64,000 bases of DNA from Bacteroidales bacterium. GTDB taxonomy: Bacteria; Bacteroidota; Bacteroidia; Bacteroidales; WCHB1-69. Below the pieces are notes generated by a model, which was not told the DNA's origin, searched no databases, and was given only the letters and a program-made list of their open reading frames with translations. Numbering within the stretch: position 1 is the stretch's first letter; the number at the start of each line of letters is the position of its first letter. A program made the position numbers and the translations under genes. The stretch is from contig JAGCXN010000028.1 in assembly GCA_017961265.1 (NCBI GenBank), positions 1 to 64,000 of the forward strand. The letters are read 5' to 3'. Of the stretch, positions 51,913 to 59,514 are shown one piece after another.

Positions 51913-52683
51913 CTAAAGATTGTCACAATATACGTTTCCTCGTTCATCAAGCCGATAGTCATCGCCTAAGCCAAAAGCATCGCGAATCATCGGTAGGATG
52001 ATGACCTCATCGGTCGGGCCGTACGCCAGCCGTTTTCCGCTTTTCAGCAGCAGCGTCGTGGTGGCGAACTGTTTGGCGAAGGCGAAGTCGTGGACGACGA
52101 TCAGCACGGTGACATTCTGGTCTCGGTTGAGGGTACGCAGTAGCCTCATCACCTCGAACTTGTGAGTGACATCGAGGTTGGACAACGGCTCGTCGAGCAG
52201 CAGAATGGGCGTCTGCTGCGCCATGGCGCGGGCGATCATCACCCGCTGCACCTCGCCGCCGCTTAGCTGCGAAAGCATCCGGTCCTTGAGCGCGAGCACC
52301 CCCGTCTTGTCCAGCATTTCCGTCACCACCTCACGGTCGTGCGGAGTGCCGGTTTCCCAGCGCGACTGGTGCGGGTGGCGGCCCATCATCACAGTGTCGA
52401 AGACGGTGAAGTCGAAGACGATGTCCACCCGCTGGGGTACGTATGCCACCTTACGGGCGAGCTCCAGCGGCGTGTAGTCCGCGAGCGGCTGTCCGTCCAC
52501 CGAAACGGCCGTCCGCACGGCAGCCTCGGGCAGCAGCCCCGATACGGCCTTCAGCAGCGTGGACTTGCCCGAACCGTTCGGCCCGATAACCGCACAAAAA
52601 TCGCCCGCCGGCACCTCGAAAGTGAGGCCGTCCAAAACCGGCTTCTTGTCGTAAGAAAAGGTCAGATTATTGATAGAAAGCAT
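51913..52683 (-). CDS. ABC transporter ATPase, FecE/BtuD type
   Basis: The 256-residue ATPase of iron-siderophore, heme or vitamin B12 importers has Walker A GPNGSGKST near 35-43, LARKVAYVPQRVDIVFDFTVFDTVMMGRHPHQ, signature LSGGEVQRVMIARAMAQ, Walker B LLLDEPLSNLD and H-loop VVHDFAFAKQFA. No FecCD permease or binding protein is adjacent, so its partners are elsewhere. It follows lplA after 60 bases with no clear promoter between. Confidence 0.9.
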   Translation of the reverse strand: MLSINNLTFSYDKKPVLDGLTFEVPAGDFCAVIGPNGSGKSTLLKAVSGLLPEAAVRTAVSVDGQPLADYTPLELARKVAYVPQRVDIVFDFTVFDTVMMGRHPHQSRWETGTPHDREVVTEMLDKTGVLALKDRMLSQLSGGEVQRVMIARAMAQQTPILLLDEPLSNLDVTHKFEVMRLLRTLNRDQNVTVLIVVHDFAFAKQFATTTLLLKSGKRLAYGPTDEVIILPMIRDAFGLGDDYRLDERGNVYCDNL

Positions 52684-52743
52684 TATCGTATAATAATTTA
52701 TAACGGATATTTCACGTTCATTCGCGCAATTCGCAGTTAATTT

Positions 52744-53715
52744 TCAAAAGAACAATTCTAATAGCTCTTCCTCCGTCACATTGCGGAAATAGTCACCCAC
52801 GGGTACAGAGTCGAGTATTTGGCTGATAGTATCCTTCTCGTATTTTTGTCCGATAAAAAGTTGCTCAAAATCGGCAAGTTCCTTCTGGGAGAAAAAGTCA
52901 CCGTAAATCTTTACTGCCGTAATCAGGCCGTTGGCCACATCGAGGTTCAGCTCCACATTACCGCCGCCCGTCCGCAGCTGCTTAGTGTAACCGAATTTGG
53001 GCGACGTCCCGAAGTTCCAGTCCCATGTGCTGTACTTGATGTCACGCAACTTGCTAATTTCCTGAATATCCCGCTCCGAAAATTCGTACGGGACGGCATT
53101 CTCTGCATTATCGCTCACGTACCGCATCACCGCACTGATAAAGTCCGTGACCGACATCGGCTGCGGCAAGTGTTCCGAAATGTTGGTCACGCGCTTCCGT
53201 ACCGATTTCACCGCCTTGTCCTTGAATTTCAACGGGTTGACTTTCAATGCGGCGGTCAGGTCGTCCATCTCGGAGGCGAACAGCAGCGTGCCGTGGTGCA
53301 GAATCCTATCGTGCCAGACACACTGCGCCGTTCCGGAGAACTTCCGTCCGTCGATGGTGAGGTCGTTGCGACCCTCGAACTTTGCTGGCACTCCCATCTT
53401 ATTCAGTGCTTGAATGATAGGTTCGGAAAATGTGCGGAAGTCGCCCGAACCCTTGGCTCCGATGAAGGTGTAGTTCACGTTCCCAAGGTCGTGGAAGACC
53501 GCCCCGCCGCCCGTCTGCCGGCGCACCACCTTCACCCCGTGCTCCCGCACGAAGTCGAGGTTGATTTCCGCCGCCGAATTCTGGTACTTGCCCACAATCA
53601 CGGCCTTGTCGTTGCGCCACAGCATGAAAATGTCCTCGTCGAAATTCTTCAACAGGTACTCCTCGGAGGCAAGGTTGAAATAGGGGTCGGTTTCAGTATT
53701 GTAAATGCAAAGCAT
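52744..53715 (-). CDS. lplA: Lipoate--protein ligase
   Basis: The 323-residue enzyme attaches scavenged lipoate to E2 or GcvH proteins using ATP. It has SEEYLLKNF at 17-25, the family core RRQTGGGAVFHDLGNVNYTFI near 75-95, and a C-terminal domain of the two-domain LplA type (WDWNFGTSPKFGYTKQLRTGGGNVELNLDVANG). Length is normal. No lipoyl-dependent complexes lie in the window. Confidence 0.94.
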   Translation of the reverse strand: MLCIYNTETDPYFNLASEEYLLKNFDEDIFMLWRNDKAVIVGKYQNSAAEINLDFVREHGVKVVRRQTGGGAVFHDLGNVNYTFIGAKGSGDFRTFSEPIIQALNKMGVPAKFEGRNDLTIDGRKFSGTAQCVWHDRILHHGTLLFASEMDDLTAALKVNPLKFKDKAVKSVRKRVTNISEHLPQPMSVTDFISAVMRYVSDNAENAVPYEFSERDIQEISKLRDIKYSTWDWNFGTSPKFGYTKQLRTGGGNVELNLDVANGLITAVKIYGDFFSQKELADFEQLFIGQKYEKDTISQILDSVPVGDYFRNVTEEELLELFF

Positions 53716-53793
53716 AGCGGAGGCTTTCTTGTGTTATAAAAAAAGAACAGATTATGCCAGAAATTGAACCTTATTTATATCAATTTTACAAAA

Positions 53794-55182
53794 TTAGTCA
53801 GAAACTGGCACAATAGAAAGGATTTTCGCACGCAGTTCCTTCAGTCGGGCTAACGTCGGGTTGCCACTGCGCTGGTAACGGCGGAAACGGCAGGCGCTCA
53901 CGAACTTGATCCACGCCCGCTTCCAGCGGTACTGGAACGGCATCAGCAACGCCGAAAGCAGCACATACAGAAGGGCAATCCACCAATTAGTCAGACACAA
54001 CACAATGATGTATAGTGCAATATAGCAAAGCGGGAACGTTATCACCGCGCTGAACACAAAATTGATGGAGGAGCTGAAGAAGCGGTCTTTTAGGTTGCGT
54101 GTCAACAGCCAGCAGGTATTGAACGGGACGAAGTTGTTGATGAAGCCGAACAGGAACAGCGGCAGCGAAACCAACAGCAGCAGCCCGCGGAGCAGCACCT
54201 GACCGGCGGTGACGGGCTTTTCGATTTCCCAGTCACGGAGGTTCAGCTGTTCGAGACCGTTGCGGTATTCTGCGGCGTCCTCCATCAGCTGGGCGAAACG
54301 GGGCAGCTCGTTCTCGCGGATGCCGTCCAGAACCTCAACGAGCTCTTTGTCGGCCAGCAGGGCCGACAAGGGGTGTTTCGGGTTCCAGTCGGGCGTGTCG
54401 GCCGGGTTCTGGAAATGGCGGGCGATGGTGCGTGTGCGGCAGACCGTCATCACCATATCGTGCTGGGCGTAATGCTCGTGGTCGGTGACATCCACACCCA
54501 TCGAGCGGACGGCCTCCCGCGCCTTCGCGTTCAAGGCAAGATAGGCGTTGTTCGGTTCTGCCTTGTAAAGTTCGTAAAACTCGTTGAAAGCGAACGGTTC
54601 ACCGATGATAATCACTTGCTTCGCCCCCATATTAAAATACTCCGTGTAGTAGATATACATCGGAACTATCTTGAAATCAAGCTGGTACTCCGAAAGTTCG
54701 GCGGCACGGAAGGCGATGCGGGGGAAACCCTTTTTGAAGGTGGCGAAATACTTTCCCTGCTGGTGGCCCGCTTCGGGAAACATCGTGAGCGTGCCTCCCT
54801 CATTGAGGATGCGGGCGGCGAGGTCGAAAGTGGAGAGGTTGCTTTTCACATCCTCGCGGTCTCCGTCGCGGGTGCGGAAGGTGGGCAGTATCTTCAAGAA
54901 TCGCAATAGTTTGGCTATAAAGTCATTTTTCTTGAAAATATCGCCCCGCGCAATGAACACCGGCTGCCGATGATCAGGGTACATATAGAGCATCGCCAGC
55001 GGATCCATCACCGCATTGTGATGGTTGGAAATGGCGAAAATCGGATAACCCTTCGGCGGCAAATTCTCCTTTCCGATAACTTGTATTTCCTTGTAATACA
55101 CCTTGTTGTGCATCCATCGGAAATAGTTGTTCAGGAACTGGTAGAGCCAGTCGTAATCGTTGATATGGTCAAAACTGATCAT
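53794..55182 (-). CDS. Acyltransferase, PlsC/glycerol-phosphate type
   Basis: The 462-residue membrane-associated acyltransferase has the HX4D catalytic motif in SNHHNAVMDPLAML at about 52-65 and the substrate motif MFPEAGHQQG near 137-146. Two or three C-terminal membrane helices follow (GLLLLVSLPLFLFGFINNF and others). The PlsC domain with a long C-terminal membrane part resembles putative glycerol-3-phosphate or 1-acylglycerol-phosphate acyltransferases of Bacteroidota. The start is 6 bases after the S46 peptidase stop, in the same operon. Confidence 0.85.
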   Translation of the reverse strand: MISFDHINDYDWLYQFLNNYFRWMHNKVYYKEIQVIGKENLPPKGYPIFAISNHHNAVMDPLAMLYMYPDHRQPVFIARGDIFKKNDFIAKLLRFLKILPTFRTRDGDREDVKSNLSTFDLAARILNEGGTLTMFPEAGHQQGKYFATFKKGFPRIAFRAAELSEYQLDFKIVPMYIYYTEYFNMGAKQVIIIGEPFAFNEFYELYKAEPNNAYLALNAKAREAVRSMGVDVTDHEHYAQHDMVMTVCRTRTIARHFQNPADTPDWNPKHPLSALLADKELVEVLDGIRENELPRFAQLMEDAAEYRNGLEQLNLRDWEIEKPVTAGQVLLRGLLLLVSLPLFLFGFINNFVPFNTCWLLTRNLKDRFFSSSINFVFSAVITFPLCYIALYIIVLCLTNWWIALLYVLLSALLMPFQYRWKRAWIKFVSACRFRRYQRSGNPTLARLKELRAKILSIVPVSD

Positions 55183-55188
55183 CTTCTT

Positions 55189-57351
55189 TTATTTTGTACG
55201 AATATCCAGCTCGCTGATAATATTCTGTGCACCAGCGAATTTGTCGATGATAAAGAGGAAGTAGCGGGCATCGAGGGAGATGTTGCGGCAGCGGTTCACG
55301 TCATAGTTAATATCGCTCATTGTGCCTTCCCACACGCGGTCGAAGTTGACACCGATCAGCTCGCCGTCGGCGTTGATGACGGGACTGCCGGAGTTGCCGC
55401 CCGTGGTGTGGTTGCTGGCGATAAAGCAAACCGGAAGTTCGCCCTTTTCATTGGCATAACGGCCGTAATCTTTGTTCTCGTAAAGTTCCTTCAGCTTTGC
55501 ATCCACCTTATAGTCAAAGATATCGGGATTGTCTTTTGCAATCACGCCGTCCAACGTCGTGTAGTGAACATATTCAACACCGTCGGCGGGGGAGAAACCA
55601 CGCACCTTGCCGTAAGTGACACGCATCGTGAGGTTCGCATCCGGATAGAAAGTGCGGTCTTTGTCCTTCTCCATCAGTGCCTTGACGTAAGTGCGGTAAT
55701 ACAAATCCAACTTCGCACGCAGGTCGCTCATCTGATCATAGTTGGCGAAATACTGGTCGAAAGCGGGCATAATCAGTTTGTAAAGCTCGTGATCCTTCAT
55801 CTTGACCCAATCTTTCCGCTTGGCGTTCTTTGCAAAATTGACAAATTTGTCGCCGTTGGCGAAATAGGGTGACTTGTTCTTGGCGCGGTCAAACATAGCC
55901 TGCCAGTCGGTTTTAGTGAAGGTGGTATAATGCTGTAATTCAGCGGGAATCAGTTTCGGATCCTGCGTAGTGAAGTAGTAGTGCATCAGTTCCACAAAAC
56001 ATTCGGCATCAATGTCGGAGTTATAGCTGGCGAAGTAACTTTCGGACTGTGCCACCAGTTTGTTGCGGGCTTCATCAAACTGTGTGTCAGTGGCGGTGCT
56101 GCTGACGGCGGTGTTTATCACTTTTAATACATTGGAATAAAGGAATTTGACCATTTCCACACCGATGAAAGTTTCGCTGAGGTAGGTGTTCACCTTCACT
56201 TTGTCGCGGTAATCACCATAGACCTTCTTCATATCGGAGAGAAGCTGACCGTATTCAGCCTTGCGGGCGTTGTCAGCCTCCACCCATTTTTGAAATTCAG
56301 TCTCCTCCTTCTGCTTTTTTTCGATGACGTGACACTCGTTGATACCCTTGCTCTCACCCTGCCACTTCTTCCAGCCGTTACTGATACTGTTGGCCTTAGC
56401 GGAGTACATCAGACGGATGGCGGTCGATTTCTCCATCTGCCGTTTCATCGCTGCGAGACGCAGATCACGGGAGTGAATGGCGACGGGGTTCTGGACGTTC
56501 ACGACCACATCGACGGCATCTGAAATCAGGAACTGCTGGGTGGTACCGGGATAGCCGAAAACAAGGGTGAAGTCGTTCTCGTTCACACCTTTGATGGAAA
56601 TCGGGAAGTACTTTTTCGACTTGAGCGGGATGTTGTCGGGGCTGTAATCGGCAGGCTTGCCGTCCTTGTCGGTGTAGATGCGCCACAGGGAGAAGTCGCC
56701 GGTGTGGCGGGGCCACATCCAGTTGTCGGTGTCGCCGCCGAACTTGCCGATGCTTTCCGGCGGAACACCGACCAGACGCACGTCACGGAATATCTCATTG
56801 ACAAACAGGAAGTACTGGTTCCCGTAGAAGAAAGGTTTGACGATGGCTTTGTAATGTGTGCCTTCGGTGGCGGCTTTGGTAATGTCCTTGATGTTCTTTT
56901 CTACCACCTTGTTGCGCTCCGCCTCCGTCATCGATGACTCCACCCCTTTGAGGGCGGCAGCGGTCACATCCTCCATGCGCACGAGAAAGGTGACGGTAAG
57001 GCCGGGCGTGGCAATCTCCTCGTCGCGGCTCTTCGACCAGAAACCGTTGTGCAAGTAGTTGTGTTCCATGCTGCTATGACGTTGGACGAAGCTGTAGCCG
57101 CAGTGGTGGTTGGTGATGAGCAGGCCGTCGGGCGAGATCAGCTCGCCAGTGCAGCCGCTGCCGAACAGCACAATGCCGTCCTTCATGCTATGGTGGTTGA
57201 CACTATAGACATCGTCCGCGGTCAGGCGGAAGCCCATCTGCTGCATTTCTGCCTCGTTGTAGCCGAGGAACAGCGGAATCCACATTCCTTCATCTGCGAA
57301 GGCGAAAATTCTGAAAAAGACCAAAAGGGTAAGGAAAAAGATTTTTTTCAT
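55189..57351 (-). CDS. S46 family dipeptidyl-peptidase (DPP7/DPP11 type)
   Basis: The 720-residue exported serine peptidase releases dipeptides from peptide N-termini in the periplasm. It has a signal peptide (MKKIFFLTLLVFFRIFAFA). The triad is His in LLITNHHCGY (about residue 88), Asp in GGDTDNWMWPRHTGDFSLW, and Ser in GGNSGSPV near 650. The residue in GVNFDRVWEG corresponds, by my alignment memory, to the Arg that gives DPP11 its preference for Asp/Glu at P1; DPP7 has Gly there. ATG 57351 gives the signal peptide start; the upstream frame start was rejected. Confidence 0.92.
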   Translation of the reverse strand: MKKIFFLTLLVFFRIFAFADEGMWIPLFLGYNEAEMQQMGFRLTADDVYSVNHHSMKDGIVLFGSGCTGELISPDGLLITNHHCGYSFVQRHSSMEHNYLHNGFWSKSRDEEIATPGLTVTFLVRMEDVTAAALKGVESSMTEAERNKVVEKNIKDITKAATEGTHYKAIVKPFFYGNQYFLFVNEIFRDVRLVGVPPESIGKFGGDTDNWMWPRHTGDFSLWRIYTDKDGKPADYSPDNIPLKSKKYFPISIKGVNENDFTLVFGYPGTTQQFLISDAVDVVVNVQNPVAIHSRDLRLAAMKRQMEKSTAIRLMYSAKANSISNGWKKWQGESKGINECHVIEKKQKEETEFQKWVEADNARKAEYGQLLSDMKKVYGDYRDKVKVNTYLSETFIGVEMVKFLYSNVLKVINTAVSSTATDTQFDEARNKLVAQSESYFASYNSDIDAECFVELMHYYFTTQDPKLIPAELQHYTTFTKTDWQAMFDRAKNKSPYFANGDKFVNFAKNAKRKDWVKMKDHELYKLIMPAFDQYFANYDQMSDLRAKLDLYYRTYVKALMEKDKDRTFYPDANLTMRVTYGKVRGFSPADGVEYVHYTTLDGVIAKDNPDIFDYKVDAKLKELYENKDYGRYANEKGELPVCFIASNHTTGGNSGSPVINADGELIGVNFDRVWEGTMSDINYDVNRCRNISLDARYFLFIIDKFAGAQNIISELDIRTK

Positions 57352-57358
57352 AATTAAT

Positions 57359-58636
57359 CTATTTATTATATTGATTTTTAATAATTTGCACAAATTCCGA
57401 GATATTCTTTTTTGAAATAAAAAGATCTACGATTCGAAAATTGCCTTTTCTGAAAAAAGCAATCAGCATAAAGACTGCATTGGCCGCATAAGAAACGCTG
57501 GAAGTAATGGCAGCTCCATAAATGCCGTAACGCGGGATGAGGGTGAAGCCGAGGGCGAAGGTGAAGACAAGGCCGCAAAGGGCGGCATATATGTCCATCT
57601 GATAACGTCCAATGCCAGAAAAAAAATGTTCCATCATAATGGAGAGCGTGTACATCAATGCACCTGGGGCGAGGATACGGATAAGTATCGGCAATGTACC
57701 GAACTCCGGACCGAAGAGCCACTGGTGGAAGCAGGCGGGCAGCAACGCCAGCACAATTATCCCCAAAGAGGAGAATGCAAGACAGATTTTGGAAAGGTCG
57801 AGCGTGAGACGCCTCGAATAATCGAGGTCATCGGAATTGGCAATGCGGGCATACTGCACCAGTGCGATACTGCGGCTGACGAGCCATACGGCTTCGGCCA
57901 GCGCGACGGCATTGGAAAAGACCCCTGTACTGCCCGTATCCACATACCGCTGCAACAGATAGAAACCCAACCGCAAGTTGATGAACTGTACCAGATGACC
58001 ACTCTGGTTGAGAATCCCGTACTTGAACAGGTCTTTCACCACGACCTTGTATTCATTGAAGGAATAGAATGTAAACTCCTTAAACTCATTGTGCAACAAT
58101 ATTATGCCAAAAATCCAGCTACCGCCATAGGCCACATACAACGCAATGATGTAGGCATTGAGGTTGAGCATCCCGAAGCCATAATAGCATACCAGAAGGG
58201 TGAGCAGAAGCGTGACGGGCTGCCAGAGATTCACAGCGTTGGCGGCATTTACCCGCTCCCGCCCAATGAGGACGGAGGTATTGACGGATGCGAGCGACGA
58301 CAGCACCGACAGAATACCGACATTGGCCGCCAATGTCCATGTAATTTCTCCACCCACAAGGGGAAACATCACGATGGAGAAAAGCCCTATCAACAATGAC
58401 CAGAGGTAAGCTGGCATAACAATTTTGGAAAAATTGTGCTTAGGTGCGAGATATACAATGCTGCTACCACTGATGATATCGGAAAAGATAAGGACAAAAG
58501 TGATATCCATCAAAAGGAGAGCCTGCTCGCCTTTGCCCACATCGCCCACAGTCTGTGAGATCACCACCGCAATGAGGAAGTTCAGAATCGCTCCTAAAAG
58601 CCGTGTGCCAAATGTGTTGATGATTTTCCGAAACAC
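57359..58636 (-). CDS. Polysaccharide/lipopolysaccharide flippase (MOP superfamily)
   Basis: The 425-residue polytopic membrane protein has about 12 hydrophobic segments, starting FRKIINTFGTRLLGAILNFLIAVVISQTVG, which is the Wzx/RfbX-type N-terminus. Such proteins flip lipid-linked sugars across the inner membrane. It starts with GTG. It lies between Sua5 (15 bases) and the S46 gene (7 bases) in one operon. Confidence 0.85.
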   Translation of the reverse strand: MFRKIINTFGTRLLGAILNFLIAVVISQTVGDVGKGEQALLLMDITFVLIFSDIISGSSIVYLAPKHNFSKIVMPAYLWSLLIGLFSIVMFPLVGGEITWTLAANVGILSVLSSLASVNTSVLIGRERVNAANAVNLWQPVTLLLTLLVCYYGFGMLNLNAYIIALYVAYGGSWIFGIILLHNEFKEFTFYSFNEYKVVVKDLFKYGILNQSGHLVQFINLRLGFYLLQRYVDTGSTGVFSNAVALAEAVWLVSRSIALVQYARIANSDDLDYSRRLTLDLSKICLAFSSLGIIVLALLPACFHQWLFGPEFGTLPILIRILAPGALMYTLSIMMEHFFSGIGRYQMDIYAALCGLVFTFALGFTLIPRYGIYGAAITSSVSYAANAVFMLIAFFRKGNFRIVDLFISKKNISEFVQIIKNQYNK

Positions 58637-58651
58637 AGCAGGAAAGGTTGG

Positions 58652-59272
58652 TTAATACAGCAGTTCCAGCTCCCCTTTCCCTTCACGCACCACCTCAATT
58701 TCGCCAGAGGTGCAGTCCACGACGGTGGAAGGCACGTTGTCACCATAGCCACCGTCAATGACCATATCGACGAGGTTCTCGTATTTTTCGTAAATCAGCT
58801 CGGGATCAGTGGTGTATTCCACCACCTCATCATCGTCCTTGACGGAAGTGGAGAGAATGGGATGCCCCAGCTCACGGACAATTTCACGAATGATGTTGTT
58901 GTCGGGCACGCGGATACCGATGGTCTTCTTATTGCTCTGGACGATTTTGGGGACGTTGTTGTTGGCCTCCAAAATGAAGGTAAAAGGCCCCGGCAAGGTG
59001 CGTTTCATTACCTTGAAAATGTTGTTGGAGATAGGTTTGGTATAGTCGGAAAGGTTACTGAGGTCGTGGCAGATGAAGGTCATGGCCGACTTCTTTTTGC
59101 TGCCGCCGAGGATTTCGGTAATGCGTTCCACCGCCTTAGGCTTGAAGATGTCACAGCCAATTCCGTAAATTGTGTCAGTGGGATAGATGATGATTCCGCC
59201 ATTTTGCAAGCAATCCACCACCTTACGGATTTCGCGGGGGTTCGGATTTTCGGGATATATCTTGAGGAACAT
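58652..59272 (-). CDS. Threonylcarbamoyl-AMP synthase, Sua5/YrdC family
   Basis: The 206-residue protein makes threonylcarbamoyl-AMP for t6A37 in tRNA. It has the YrdC core GGIIIYPTDTIYGIGCDIFKPKAVERI, LPGPFTFILEA, and TIGIRVPDN. C-terminal VVDCTSGEIEVVREGKG is typical. Only the YrdC domain is present (no extra Sua5 C-terminal domain). ATG 59272 is chosen since the longer frame reads into the SRP RNA. The ATG is about 15-20 bases from the RNA 3' end, so it may share the ffs promoter. Confidence 0.9.
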   Translation of the reverse strand: MFLKIYPENPNPREIRKVVDCLQNGGIIIYPTDTIYGIGCDIFKPKAVERITEILGGSKKKSAMTFICHDLSNLSDYTKPISNNIFKVMKRTLPGPFTFILEANNNVPKIVQSNKKTIGIRVPDNNIIREIVRELGHPILSTSVKDDDEVVEYTTDPELIYEKYENLVDMVIDGGYGDNVPSTVVDCTSGEIEVVREGKGELELLY

Positions 59273-59287
59273 AGTTACCTTAAATAA

Positions 59288-59390
59288 AAGAGGGTAAGCT
59301 ACTTGCATCGCATCGCTACAACCAATGTACCCTTGCTGCATTCCTGCCCTGGGGGAGTTGAAAGGGAGCAGATCGTACAAGACTTACCCG
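59288..59390 (-). ncRNA. ffs: Signal recognition particle RNA, small bacterial type
   Basis: Minus-strand RNA of about 103 nt. The conserved domain IV reads CAGGGCAGGAATGCAGCA (59332-59349), with the GGAA tetraloop and CAG/AGCA of the SRP54-binding helix. Outer ends pair as GGGTAAG (59389-59383) with CTTACCC (59298-59292), closing the hairpin. A -7 box lies at 59395-59402 and a short T-rich stretch follows at 59282-59290. Boundaries are estimates (+/-5). It binds Ffh for co-translational targeting. Confidence 0.9.
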
Positions 59391-59394
59391 GCTG

Positions 59395-59402
59395 CAAAAG
59401 TA
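59395..59402 (-). promoter_or_regulatory. -7 promoter box for ffs
   Basis: TACTTTTG on the minus strand, a few bases before the RNA 5' end. Confidence 0.75.
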
Positions 59403-59470
59403 CAACTTTTTTCTTTCTGCCCAACACTCTTTTTTCCCAAAAATGAACAATTCCGTGTCTTTTTTTGTCG

Positions 59471-59478
59471 TACCTTTG
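59471..59478 (+). promoter_or_regulatory. -7 promoter box for secA
   Basis: TACCTTTG, 36 bases before the secA ATG; back to back with the ffs promoter. Confidence 0.7.
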
Positions 59479-59514
59479 CAAACTTATTTTTTACCAATAT
59501 TACAATAATATTAT

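Noticed and set aside
59273..59380. N-terminal extension of Sua5 read upstream of 59272
   Set aside because: It is the SRP RNA gene read as protein; the family N-terminus begins at MFLKIYP.
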